From positions 1,984,001 to 2,048,000 of the forward strand of contig NC_091277.1 of assembly GCF_042100115.1 (NCBI RefSeq): 64,000 nt of DNA, given 5' to 3'. The notes beneath the pieces are model-generated. The model was given only the letters and a program-made list of their open reading frames with translations, had not been told where the DNA came from and made no database searches. Of this stretch, positions 31,724 through 42,537 are shown piece after piece. A program made the position numbers and the translations under genes. This stretch comes from Alternaria dauci (Eukaryota > Ascomycota > Dothideomycetes > Pleosporales > Pleosporaceae). Positions within the stretch are counted from its first letter, which is position 1. Each line of letters begins with the position of its first letter.

Positions 31724-32902
31724 TCAGATGTTGTAAACAATCTTTTCGGCACTGACAGGTCTCATCCACGGCTCAGCGCGAACGATTCGTCTTTCCTCCA
31801 TACTACCTGCGCCAAGCAACTGGAAACCATCCCGAACTACGCATTCCAATCCTCCTGGCATCAGCCTGATCGGATTTGGGCTCAGGTCGGAAGCCACGGA
31901 TTCACCAAGCCACGCGTAGAACCTTACCGCGAACCCACGAGCAGCTGGTGATCGCCGTACAGTAAAGCCTTGATACTGAATCTCTTCGCCCAACGCCTCC
32001 CATACCGCACCGTACATGGGTTCGACCGAAATGTTATCTGGCTTCCAAGCCCCACCTTCACGAGATCGGACAATAGCTATCTTCCCATCGCGTGCGAGAG
32101 TCGAACAGGTACGCTCGACGGAACTAGCTTCGGAAATGCAGTCGAACGCATAATTTATCCCAATGCCAGCAGTAAACGCTCTGATCTGCTCTGGCCAGTC
32201 GGGGTCTTTGTAGTCAACGAGAGCGTCATACCCATATGGCTCTGCTTTAAGAAGCCTCCACCGAGCCTTGCTAGCTGCGCCGTACAGTTTGATAGCCTTG
32301 CCGCTCGACTTCGCACTGAGCCGTATCATCTGCGCCGCAAATAATCCGACTGATGTAGATGCACCATAAACGAAGACGTTGATCGTATCGGCTTGATTCC
32401 ATTGGTTGTGCGCGGACCTCTTGTCTGGGTGCTCCTGGAAAACTTGCTCGCGATCATACGGAAATGGCGCTTCCATTCCTAGGCGGTACCAGATCGCCTG
32501 GGCAGCCGTGAGGGCTACAAGACTTACACCCGCAGCCTGGTCCACGGTCACCGACTTGGGTACCTTCCATACTAGATCCCATGGGACCACAACAAATTCG
32601 GCAAATGCACCCGGTCGTTCGTTGACGCTGCAAGCACCCTGCAAAAACCCCGCGACCTCAATTCCAATGTCAAGTTCGGCCTCTGTGGGTACACCATCGC
32701 CAGTTTGAACTATGGTACCTGCGAAATCGCTTCCAACTGTGCGTCCGGAGCGACCCAGTGGATGCGCAACATATAGTGGATCAATGGGATTAAGCGCAAT
32801 CGCCTTTACGCGAATCAGAATCTCGGTCGCGGCAGGCGCTGGTCGAGGTATATCCCGCACGTGTGCTGTTCGGTCCTCGGCGGCGAGTATGAGGGCTTTC
32901 AT
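31724..32902 (-). CDS. Stand-alone enoyl reductase, LovC-like medium-chain reductase
   Basis: NADPH-dependent zinc-free MDR enzyme of the trans-acting enoyl reductase group (LovC type). Such enzymes reduce double bonds on polyketide chains or related enones. Intronless, 392 aa, a typical length. N-terminal substrate domain: MKALILAAEDRTAHVRDIPRP, then IRVKAIALNPIDPLYV and GSDFAGTIVQ. The family signature AGVSLVALTAAQAIWYRLG is followed by the cofactor motif VFVYGASTSVGLFAAQMIRLS. No catalytic zinc cysteine is present at the usual positions. The C-terminal part contains DGKIAIVRSREGGAWKPDNI and ends IRLMPGGLECVVRDGFQLL then AEKIVYNI. No polyketide synthase occurs in the window, so its partner is elsewhere or it acts alone on a small substrate. 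Confidence 0.88.
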   Translation of the reverse strand: MKALILAAEDRTAHVRDIPRPAPAATEILIRVKAIALNPIDPLYVAHPLGRSGRTVGSDFAGTIVQTGDGVPTEAELDIGIEVAGFLQGACSVNERPGAFAEFVVVPWDLVWKVPKSVTVDQAAGVSLVALTAAQAIWYRLGMEAPFPYDREQVFQEHPDKRSAHNQWNQADTINVFVYGASTSVGLFAAQMIRLSAKSSGKAIKLYGAASKARWRLLKAEPYGYDALVDYKDPDWPEQIRAFTAGIGINYAFDCISEASSVERTCSTLARDGKIAIVRSREGGAWKPDNISVEPMYGAVWEALGEEIQYQGFTVRRSPAARGFAVRFYAWLGESVASDLSPNPIRLMPGGLECVVRDGFQLLGAGSMEERRIVRAEPWMRPVSAEKIVYNI

Positions 32903-33522
32903 AGTCGTTCACGTTGGTGGTTGGCTGGCGTTGTCTTGAGTGCGAGCACGCTAATTTACAGCAGTCTGTCCTGGTAGATATGACCGTCAATCTCAGCTTG
33001 ATTCCCTTTAGTTCGGCTTCGAACGAATGCTTTGTACTTGCGAAAATGGCTCATGTCATTCGCAAGGGCGTGGATGACTAAAGTGCGCATGATAAGCGAT
33101 ATTCTCCGCCCCGGATGACGTACTCCAGAGTTTTCCTTACCAAATGTTCAACAACGTTTTGAGTCGGAAAACCAATCAATGTTCAAGCCTAGAGGTCATG
33201 AGATGCTGCTGCCTTGGTTCGCAATTCTCACGGTCTCGCGTAACCTATCAGAGGCAATGTCGTATGATAGCGAGCTCTGTGTCGAATCAAAGCTCTTGAA
33301 ATCCCTCTGTGAGCCATGTTAATGTCCTCAAATTTTTATATCGCCAAAAAAATGGTTTCCTTGGTACGTCGTCCAATAGATTTATGGGTGGACGGGGGCT
33401 GCGCACTGAAGAGTATATATTGAGGTCTCTTTCGATTGTCCTTTTCTCTCAAGTATACGCTCTACACATCGCTGTCTCAAGATTCCAACCAATTCCTTTT
33501 CGCTAAGCACTCCATTTTCAAC
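32903..33522. other. Divergent promoter region with a dyad
   Basis: About 620 bp between divergent genes. CTTGCGAA (33037-33044) pairs exactly with TTCGCAAG (33059-33066) across 14 bases. A TATATAT stretch near 33414 lies about 105 bp before the downstream start. Confidence 0.5.
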
Positions 33523-34560
33523 ATGGAGTCCAACAACATCTGCGGCAAGGTCCTCTCCAGAGCCACAGCACAGCACTACCTCGAACTCACCCAAAGTCTT
33601 CACAACCTCATCACTTTCACACTCGACTCCGACAGCAAGTATGACCTAGCAAGTCAAAAGCAGGATACTTGGTCCCTCCGCTCTGATCGTCACCCAGACC
33701 CCCTGGATGAAAACATTTCGAACATCAAGAGCAGGATACACTCACGTCACGTGGGATTCTACGAAGACTGGAAAGAGATCAAGTATGAAGCCGCATTCAA
33801 GTGGCCTGTTGCCGAACACGCGGGTTCACTGTGGAGGATCTTTGCAAGAGCCATGGATCAAGACAGACCCATCTACGAGATGAGAAACTGGTTCTCGCAC
33901 GACTTTGGTAAGCGTGGTGGGTCCGTTGAGGTGGAAAACGAAAAATTCAACGGATTACAAGAGGCATATGAAAGTCTTCTTCCAGATCTTACTGAACTAC
34001 TGTCGAAGCTTGAACAGGCGCTTCAGGATGAGGCGGCTTGGGTGTCGGAGCCTGAAGTAAAGGCTCGGAAGTATGAAGAGAACCAGCCCGAGTATACCAG
34101 GGATACCATGGTGGTTCAGTTGGAGCTTGCGGCACGTCAAGAGAAGCTTTATGCAATGATGAAGCTAGTTGAGGTCGATCCCGCTGCTCAAGAGGAGTGG
34201 GTTATGGAGGAGGTTGTGGGAGAAGAGTGGCTGATTAGTAACCCTGAGGAGGGTGTAATATCGTGGGCCAATATCGGTGAAGTCGATGAGAGCCTTTGGG
34301 ACTACGCATCGAGCACGGATGACGACACATTGCAGTGGACCGAGGATGTTCCGGCTTCATCAGTGCAAGACCCCAGCGACTGGGCATACGACTCTGGATA
34401 TGAAGACGACGAGGAGCTCCCAGGCAGTATATGCAAGGCTCCCACATACGACGCCGGATCTATCAACGCGACATCATCACACCACAGGCACGAAACAACA
34501 TTTATGACAACAAGGCTCGGCCCGTTGGCGGCACACAACTTCCGACGTTACTCTACTTGA
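33523..34560 (+). CDS. Uncharacterised acidic protein
   Basis: Not recognised. Intronless, 345 aa from MESNNICGKVLSRATAQ; the start is the first ATG after a 5' leader. The frame is open upstream, but that part reads as leader. No signal peptide, membrane helix or catalytic motif. Residues 1-190 look globular and helical (HYLELTQSLHNLITFTLDS, then WFSHDFGKRGGSVEVENEKF). Residues 200-310 are very acidic (EEWVMEEVVGEEW, STDDDTLQWTEDV, YDSGYEDDEELPGS). The last 30 residues are His/Thr-rich. The small secreted Cys-rich gene starts only 285 bp downstream on the same strand. Confidence 0.6.
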   Translation: MESNNICGKVLSRATAQHYLELTQSLHNLITFTLDSDSKYDLASQKQDTWSLRSDRHPDPLDENISNIKSRIHSRHVGFYEDWKEIKYEAAFKWPVAEHAGSLWRIFARAMDQDRPIYEMRNWFSHDFGKRGGSVEVENEKFNGLQEAYESLLPDLTELLSKLEQALQDEAAWVSEPEVKARKYEENQPEYTRDTMVVQLELAARQEKLYAMMKLVEVDPAAQEEWVMEEVVGEEWLISNPEEGVISWANIGEVDESLWDYASSTDDDTLQWTEDVPASSVQDPSDWAYDSGYEDDEELPGSICKAPTYDAGSINATSSHHRHETTFMTTRLGPLAAHNFRRYST

Positions 34561-34845
34561 GCGTGGTTTGTGGCCTTTGCGCGCCTGTCACCCCTGTCTA
34601 GTCCGTTTCAAGATTGGCCAGACCGCAAATTTCCGAGGACTGCGTAACTTGCGGTACGTGGATGTGGATCTGGTAGTCCTTCTTCATGTTATGGGAAGAT
34701 TGATTACCGTTAGGGATGCTGCAAGGGATCGATGTGGTGTTGAGCTTGTATAAGAAGCTTGATCGCTGTGGCCAAAAGACGCTGCTTCACTCACCACATC
34801 GCATCTTGCATCCTGAACACTCGCTCGTTGATCAAACCTACCTTC

Positions 34846-35351
34846 ATGATGATGTTTTCTCAATACTCTGTCGCTACCGTCTTCATGCTGGTAACAGCCA
34901 TCACTGCCACGCTAGACCCTGCGACTTCGAATACAAACGGCAGCTACCCTTCAGCACCCAGCTGTTCACGTAAGCTTCACACTTGTCTGCCTCCATGCCA
35001 AAACATAAATTAACAACGAATACAGCTATCAAGACTAGCAAAGCCATCCAGGCCGCCGAGTGCAGCCACAACACACGCACATCCAAGCAAACCTTTGCTG
35101 TCTTTATCCAAGACCACCAATACGACGGCAACTACGGCTGGCCATACGGAACATGTGAAGCATACAACTGCGCGCCAGGATCGGCCATGAAGGCTAAATC
35201 TGGCACATGGACGTTCTTCTGGGATGCAGCGGGCGTGAAGGGTGAGGAGAGCGGTGACGGCGCGGGATGTATCAAGAGCCCCAAAGACGGCACTTGTGGA
35301 TGTGAGAACTCCGATGGTACCTTCATCTACAAGGGAACCAACTGCAAGTAG
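34846..35351 (+). CDS. Small secreted protein with eight cysteines
   Basis: Predicted secreted protein, 149 aa, function unknown. Exons 34846-34969 and 35026-35351; the 56-nt intron is in phase. Three consecutive ATG codons open the frame (MMMFSQYSVATVFMLV), so any could initiate. The signal peptide probably ends near Ala21. The mature chain has eight cysteines, an even number fitting four disulfides: Cys40, one in IQAAECSH, two in GTCEAYNC, one in GAGCIK, two in GTCGCEN and one in the terminal TNCK. Aromatic residues cluster in YDGNYGWPYGTC and TWTFFWDAAG. It resembles small secreted proteins of other ascomycetes only in general plan. A host- or wall-related role is possible but not shown. 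Confidence 0.82.
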
Positions 35352-37010
35352 TTCAACCGGGGATGAGTTTGGGAGGCTATTGGCCGACAGGGCATTTTGA
35401 CCCCGTTCGATTGTATACTATAGTTGCGCAGCGTCGCATAGGTGATTCTTACCCGACTGGAATCGTATCTTTGTCGGTTTTCATAAGTACAATATGCTCA
35501 ATGTATGTTCATGTTCCATCATCGCTCTGGGATTGGAGCACATAACAGAACAGCGCTTCCTATTTAGATTCCATCATACACATCGAACGAGACGAGCTCA
35601 TATAAAGTTCCAGCTGTCGTTTTGGGTGAATTCCAACAACATTGAGAGTTTTCAGTATGTTTTTAGTGCTCGAGGGTTGGAACTTCCGAGTATGAAATAA
35701 AGGGTCAGCGACCATATGCAGGGGTTATATCTCTTATGCCAAACGATCGCAACCAACCAAGTAGGCGCTCTTGTCGTGCCTAACCTTCGCGACCAACCTG
35801 TTAACATGATATCGTCCATGTTGTTGGCATTCTGGGGAGCGGGAAAAAAAAATCACATGGGTTGGAGATCATCCGCTTCCGAGGCAGACAATCCGACAAC
35901 ATTTGACTATAGTAGTTGGATTTTGGCGTCGAGCAATCTGAAAATGTTTCAGGAAGTGCATATTGAAAGAAGTGGCGGGTATTCGTGGTGGCATTACAGC
36001 TCGATTTTCGACTGTTGTATGAGCTTCTGAGATCACTGCCTAGACATGACCACCTCTCGAACCAGAGACTTACTTCACTCCATTTCCCATATTTCATATG
36101 CTTTTTTTCTCAGAGAACAGTGGTCGTCTTCACAGCATAGTATTGTCCATGGCGTATTTGTTCCAGAATCCACAGAACCATTCATTTTGATCCCACTTCT
36201 TTGATGCCATCATCTGAGAAGAAGCAACGTAATCCGACATGACAGATGAGTAGCCAGTTTTGAGGGAAGAAGGAGCAAAAAACATCATCTTCTACTTTCT
36301 CGTTTTGTCGAATTCGAGAAACGTGTAGTGAGTGATAGAGTCTTCGCCTCGCGTTTGATAACTTTGTAGACGGCAGAAGGGTGGTATATAGCTACTCAGA
36401 TGACGGACGAACAGCATTTCCTTTTTCCGCTACAGATTGAAAGCAGCAAACGGAGCGCGGGGATTTCGATTTTTCGTGGTGTTACTCAAAAGGTTCACTT
36501 CCGCAGGATACGAATGTCGATTTCTCGATGTGCCGGCCACAGGAGATCTCATGAAACTCTCGCATCTCTATTTTGGAGATTGTTGACTAGAGACAAGCAG
36601 GACAGTCATCACACATTGTCGCATGGATTTTGAGAGGCACAAAGCGGGCAGCAGACATTCGACAATGCTTCGAATTTTTGATGAATAAGAAGTAAAAAGT
36701 ATTGGGTCTGCAGAAGGATGGAAACAGGAGCTTGAAAACTTTTATGTATAGTCACCCAAGGAGACTAGCAGGCGCGACGGTGCGCCATGGTCTGTCCGAA
36801 AAGAATGTCGAGGAAAAGGACATGATGCTTCGTGGATAAGGCTAGTAAAAACCGATCAGTAATTCACTCTTGGCGCATCTACAAACATATTTCCAGACGC
36901 CATATCGTTCATGTAGATCCAATCTATTTTCGCCCGTGTCTCCACGTCGTCATGGATGTTCTATTGCTCCCTGTTTCATATTTACTACGATACGCACCAC
37001 GCACAGCGCC
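35352..37010. other. 1.66 kb gene-poor stretch
   Basis: Longest gap without a call in the window, between two convergent genes. AT-richer, with A-runs (for example at 35845-35853) and an AATAAA at about 35696-35701. Open frames are short, on both strands, and lack protein features. I see no transposon ends, tRNA or repeats. It may hold 3' UTRs or a non-coding transcript. Confidence 0.5.
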
Positions 37011-37618
37011 TCACCGCGCCTCGGGTACCTTCCCCCTCATGCCCGGGGGTAGCAGCGCATCTGCCTTCCTCGCAGCATCGACCTCTTCGGCCGTAGGCTC
37101 CTTCGGCAAATCAACGATGACGCTTGGGTCTTTCGAGCGTGAGGCTAGCATGGCTGCGCGTTTCTGGTGATAACGTCAGCTCAATAATCTCCAAAATCTC
37201 TTGCATGACGTGCATGTAGCCACGACGTAGATCACGCCTGCTGGGCGGCTTCTGCACATGGGTATCAACATACCTCCCTTGCATCCCTGCCCAGATCCTC
37301 CCCCTCGCCAAGAAACTCAGCATCGATACCCTCTTCGTCTGGTGCCCGCATGGAACCTTTGACTCCACTTGTCCCTTGTGACATTCGCCTCCTCAGCTCC
37401 TCGGGCGTCACTTCGCCCCCATCTAGCTCGACCGGCGCATCATTTATCGCAGGTGTGTTTGTGTCGATGAGCGGCGTTTGCGTGACGACTGCCGGGCTAG
37501 TCTTGTGAGGGAAAGTGCCGCTTCGGGAGACGGGCGAGATGGGGTCGGTGCTCGGTGGAGGAGGTGAGAAGCCGGTAGCAGTGAGGATGGGTGGGGACAT
37601 GGTCGGCGAGTTTGACAT
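37011..37618 (-). CDS. Small conserved protein of unknown function
   Basis: Two exons, 37618-37274 and 37163-37011, giving 165 aa. The 110-nt intron is GT-AG and in phase. The first 70 residues are Pro/Ser/Thr-rich (TGFSPPPPSTDPISPVS) and likely disordered. The conserved part runs from PEELRRRMSQG through AEFLGEGEDLGRDAREKRA to VIVDLPKEPTAEEVDAARK. It then ends KADALLPPGMRGKVPEAR. The conserved block spans the intron, which supports the model. I do not know a function; similar short proteins occur widely in filamentous ascomycetes. It is acidic to neutral, with no signal peptide or membrane helix. A second Met six codons downstream is an alternative start. Confidence 0.72.
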
Positions 37619-38299
37619 GATCAGTAGCGACTGATCGAGCCGTGGATCGGTTTCGCGGTAAAAGTGGTGTTGCTTCAGGTTCCGCAGGGATATGCACAGC
37701 GCTCAGGCTTCAGCCTGGAAGATGGCGGGGGTGGATGAGGCGTGAGAAGAAGATTGCAGAGGCTCAGGCGGCACAGCTGGTACGGGTACAACCCAGGGCT
37801 GAGGCGGCCAACCGTCGCAGCCTCACGGCCAAACAAAGGACCGCGAGCGCGTAAGCCGTCGTGACTGCGATGACGTTTGCCAGGCCGTGATTCAGGGTCC
37901 AGCGGTTCAAGTGGGGCAGGAGCGCGGCAACTGGCCGGGATCGAAGCTTGATGCGGCCTTATCGTATCGCGCTGTATCTGGATACGAGTCGCGGCAAGAC
38001 AGCTACAACAAACAAGTTGGCGCAAAACAAGTAGTGGATACGCCAAAGTGGAGTTCTTTGGTACAAGCACAAAGGCTGAGCTGAGTTGATTCATCTTCTC
38101 ATCACGGGGCACATGGCTTGCTGCGCCTCCTTCCGTCCGCCTATACTTCCCTTTCGCACATCAACCAACAGTTGGGGATATCTGGTAACACCGCCGTCCT
38201 CGGCTTTGAAAATCCACAGACCATGCAAAAGACACAGTACGCTCAAAATACATATCCATATGATCATTACCCATACCACGAATAACGTGAGCGCGTCGA
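37619..38299. other. Intergenic region
   Basis: About 680 bp between two minus-strand genes. Frames on both strands overlap and look random. Presumed promoter of the small conserved gene and 3' UTR of the regulator. Confidence 0.45.
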
Positions 38300-41117
38300 C
38301 TACGAGTTGGACTGTTTCGGTAGCATGAAACCCAGAGCGTACCACTCGCCAGAGCTCGTCTTCTGATCAGCCTTGTTGCTGTCAGTCATCAGATTAAAGT
38401 GTTCAAGAATGTGAGACAGTACTTACGCCCATGTATACATCGTGTCCAAACACATTTGCCCGACTTCCTTGCGCAGGCTGCTGATTCGGCGCTTGCCCTG
38501 TGGCTGGCATTCCGGCTTGCTCAGTTTGCATAGGCAAACCACCAAGGTCCATAGGGAAGAAATTGTTCGTCGAATCGATGCCTGGGCCCTGAATGTAAGA
38601 ATCCCATGCATCCTGATCCTATTAGCAGACTGTCGCCGTTAAACCCCACTGAGAATACGTACCCAGTTGATGTTGTCCGTCGGCGGAAGATCCAAGTTCT
38701 GGAAGAGATTTGCCCCAAAGAGGTTTGAGAATGGATTCGACGAGTTTTCCGGCCCCACTGTTCCGCTTGTTGGTTGGTTGTATTGGGGTGCTAAGCCCAT
38801 GGATGATTGAGGTACAGGGTCGTTTAGCAGATTAGCCATTCCTGCCGGGTATCGCTGATCGAACATGTTGGCATTAGGCGTCATACCGCCCGTGCTAAGC
38901 AAGCCCAGAGTCATTGCTGCCGAGTGTTCAGGCGCGACATTGGCATCTTCTATTGGGGCCATTGAAGGGTACGCCGAAGAAGCTGCTTGAAAGCCATTCG
39001 GAGCTTGCCTTGCTGAGCGACTCTTCTTCAACTGATCCAACATGACGCCGAGCGTGGTGTGCGCTTTGTATGCCTCCATAGAATGATCTTTGAGACCCTC
39101 CCAAATGCCCACTGCTATCTCTATAGCTTCGAGCATCTCCTCTCGCCGATCCGAGCTCCACACAAGCGTGTCTGCGGACGGCGGAGAACGAGCCGGTGGT
39201 TCGCGCGCAGTGTGATAGAGGTCGGACGATATAATCATTGCGGCGAGAAGGAAATCGACAGTGGTGAGCGATGAAATGAACCACTTGACGTTGCGCAACC
39301 GACCGCCAGCCTGACATTCCCGATGCAGAGTCGCTTGGTGCTTGAGTAGCATCATCGAGGCCTCAATGACCGCCTTTCTGGAGTAGGCAAACCGCGGTTG
39401 CACTCTCGCATAAGACAAGTACTTCCGATGCAGGACGCATATGATCTTGAGGAAGAGAAGATCCAACGTGAAGCGTTGCATAATCAGAGTAGAAGGATCG
39501 CGTGCCGCTTCATCCATTCCCCGCATCTTGAGATGCGGCGAGATGTTGTCGTGCAGCTCTCGGGCCTCCGCATCAAGCTTCATGACCTCCTCGTACGAGG
39601 CGCATGTCAAGGTATCTGTGCACTCGACCGCCTCCCCGAGCTTGTAGACTAACCTCGTCCGATTGATCAGGAAAAGAGTTGGTGTAGCCTCTGTTTCCGG
39701 TCTAGAGGGCGGTAGTATCTTCATATCTTTGTGGAGTTCGTCATCGTAAATGTTGCGGGGTATCTCGGTGTTTGTATCCCGTGGTCGGACGACTGGTGGT
39801 AGGCCAGCCTGGGCTGAGAACAACAGATCGCATGAGCGTACCGCAGCCCAGATACGTCTTCGCATCTCCCCTTGGAATACGGGTATGCCAGGATAAGGTC
39901 CTGGATCCCGATGCAAGCCCATTCGCATCGCAAGTCGCACGACGATGCCTGTGCTTATCAGGATACCCACCTCTGCATCCCTGCTACGAGCGTACTCGGC
40001 ATGGACGTGTAAGAGCAGAGTCTCTATCATACCCGTGATGGGCTGTGTGATATCCGCCATGATCAAACATTGCGCTGTCAAGTCGCCATATTCCCTCGAC
40101 ATCTCCCAAGACTTATTGTGGTATTCCGGAGGCTCGTCACCAGCTCGTGTGTACGACTGCAGTGCGATGCACATCATGGCGAACACGGTCCCAAGCCAGA
40201 TGACGGGTGTCTCGTCTGGTTGTGCCCAATGTCTGTCGTACTCCTCCTGGAATGTTGGGCCATGTATAATGTGAATGCCAGGATCGTATGTGTTGAAGAA
40301 GCGCGAAACGAGGAGATCGGCTGTGGGCTTGGGTGGGAAGCGCGATAGGATTTCGGCCTTGGAGCTAGGTTTCTGGCCGCCCATCAAGAAGGATGTTCCC
40401 GGTGGCCGATCCTCGACATGCGTCGCCTTGTATCGCTTGAGCTGATCTTCATACTGTATCTTGTGCTCGGCGAAGTAGTTCTTGACTTCTGACAATTCGC
40501 CCAATATTGCATACCAATGTGCTTCTGACGCAAACACCGTGTGGTTGTTGTATACCTTCATGACTCCAATCGACTTTGTGACAGTCTCCATGTCGCTGTC
40601 CTCGTTGGCGTCTTCCTCGGGTATCGATTCGGGGGCGCCGGAGCTCATACTCGTCATCATCGGGCTGGTATCGAATTGCTGATCCGGACCGGAACTACTG
40701 AGACTGTGTGCAATAGCGGCCTGAGCAGCAGCAGGGCCGGCGCTCTGGGCGCCATTGGTCATGAGGGAGAGAACCAGTCCTTCGAGGCGATCAATACGAT
40801 TTTGCATGTCATCGGGCGTAGCCGCAAAGCCGGTGCTCGCTGAACTCTTCTTGCGGTTGCCTGGCGCGGCGTACGTACATGATGCCGTATCCCCGCGTTT
40901 GGTGCAGTTGTCGCAGGGATGGCCTCGATTGCATTTCAGCCTACAATTGTCAGCATACGACGATCGTCTCTTCTCTTGAGACGGAGGCCTACTTTCGGTG
41001 CCTGCATGCTCCACACGACAAAGGAACGCGATTTCGTTTGCGCACAACTCTGAATTGTGGATCTGGCGGCGAGTGTCCCGCGCTCGAGGAAGTTGTTGAC
41101 GGTGGTGTTGGCGGCAT
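38300..41117 (-). CDS. Zn2Cys6 fungal transcription factor
   Basis: Nuclear zinc binuclear cluster regulator. Four exons: 41117-40993, 40940-38663, 38618-38427, 38371-38300, giving 888 aa. The DNA-binding cluster is built across intron 1: SCGACRHRK from exon 1 joined to LKCNRGHPCDNCTKRG and ASC in exon 2, all six cysteines present with normal spacing. A short linker and heptad region follow (MQNRIDRLEGLVLSLM). The fungal-specific regulatory domain occupies about 240-650, with landmarks RFFNTYDPGIHIIHGPTF, GMIETLLLHVHAEYAR, RLAMRMGLHRDPG and EMRRRIWAAVRSCDLLFS. The C-terminal 200 residues are Gln/Pro/Met-rich, a possible activation region, and end in QSNS. Targets are unknown. A perfect 12-bp CRE-containing palindrome lies about 380 bp upstream. 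Confidence 0.9.
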
Positions 41118-42537
41118 GGTTGCAATATGGCGTGGCTTGCTGGTGTGAAGTGGGTTCGACGGAGAATGCGGACTTAAGGGCTAAGTCCGTTGGCGATGAA
41201 TGATGGAATCTCACGCGTTGCTGGTCGCCTGAGACGCAAAGCCAGGGTGTTTTGTGGTCTAGAATCGTCTCGTGCAGATGCGTTCTGTCGCTAGTGTGCG
41301 CGTTGCAGGAAAGAGAGTGTCAAAGGTCGCAAGGTGCGCGATTGTGCAATCGCGGCCTGGTGCGGTCTTAAATCTTCCGGAGCTGAGCTATCTCCAGACG
41401 CCAAGGGATGTGACTCTGAGGGCCTGGGGTTGAAATGGCTGCACTGCCCTGGTGTTGATGTGTATGCGCTCTGCTTCCACCCTCCAGCCCGTGCTTGACG
41501 TCAAGTCCAGCACTTTTTGCCCCTCCTCTATGAGTCTGTCGCCTGTGGTGCACGAGCGTGTCGTCAGACGTGTCTGGCGTGTTTGTGTCCGGCCAGCCTT
41601 GTTTCGTGGTGGCCGCCTGCCGAGTGCTTCCTCTCGCTGAGGGGAAGATGGCGCTTACGCAATAGGCAATCGAGCGCGCAGTGGGGGATATCTGGTATAG
41701 TGCTGTACCAAAGACGTGTAGACGCCTGCTAATCTTTGTCAGCAGCTGCACATTGCCAGAGCCATGCGCTGATTCGTACTTTCCCACATAGGCTTGCACA
41801 CACCACCAGCTCTCTCGTCGAACGCGCCCGCCTCACGAAGCACACTCGCACTGCGCAATTTAGTCAATCAAAGCGCAGGTGGTATGCGCTAGCTTTGGCG
41901 ACTCTGATACCGCCACGGTGAAGAGTTCAGAAGGCGTCGTTGCGGTGTTGTAGGCAAAGACTGGTGGTACAGACGTGGAGAGAATTAGGCGGCCTTTAAC
42001 TCCGACCACCCTCAACCATCATCGCCAAGAATGTCCTGCGACACGCGATCCTCCACCTACTTATCATTGGGCAAACCCACCGGACTATACCAATACACGC
42101 GAGCGTCGTCTTTCACAGCCGCGAGAGCATCCTCACAGTTACCACCATCTCGAAAGCCGAAACCTCTTCGTGCTTCCTTCCACATGTCAGGACTACTCGT
42201 GATTGTGCTTCCCCCAGGCGGGGTCGGGCTAGCGCCGCCTAAATTGCCCGCCACCTCTCCAGCTTTTTGGGTGTCCTGTCGCGCTCGACAAAGCACGACA
42301 TGGCTTCCAAGGAGACTGTGTCCGTAGCTGAGCCTGCATCCTACGATCCCTTTCGAGGTCAAGCGCATACTCGAGCTTTCCGACCAATTTACATGATCCC
42401 CCTCCCATATATCACAAGATATTGCCAGAGCGATCAGAGAAAGGATCAGGGTTCAATCACGAGCTCAGTGTAGGTCACAATGCTAACATCTTTTGTCTTA
42501 GTCGGCGAAATTACCTAAACCGTCCCCTTGTAGTCCA
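41118..42537. other. 1.4 kb intergenic stretch
   Basis: Promoter of the Zn2Cys6 gene and 3' side of the AlkB homologue (both minus strand). Contains CRE palindrome 41494-41505. A plus-strand frame near 42300-42470 begins plausibly, but the only intron that would extend it is 32 nt, so I do not call it. Confidence 0.5.
41494..41505. promoter_or_regulatory. 12-bp perfect palindrome with CRE core
   Basis: CTTGACGTCAAG is self-complementary and contains TGACGTCA, the ATF/CREB (bZIP) core. It lies about 380 bp upstream of the Zn2Cys6 start. Confidence 0.45.

Noticed and set aside
31724..38300. A complete polyketide cluster around the enoyl reductase
   Set aside because: No ketosynthase, acyltransferase or NRPS motif exists in the window; the neighbours are unrelated.
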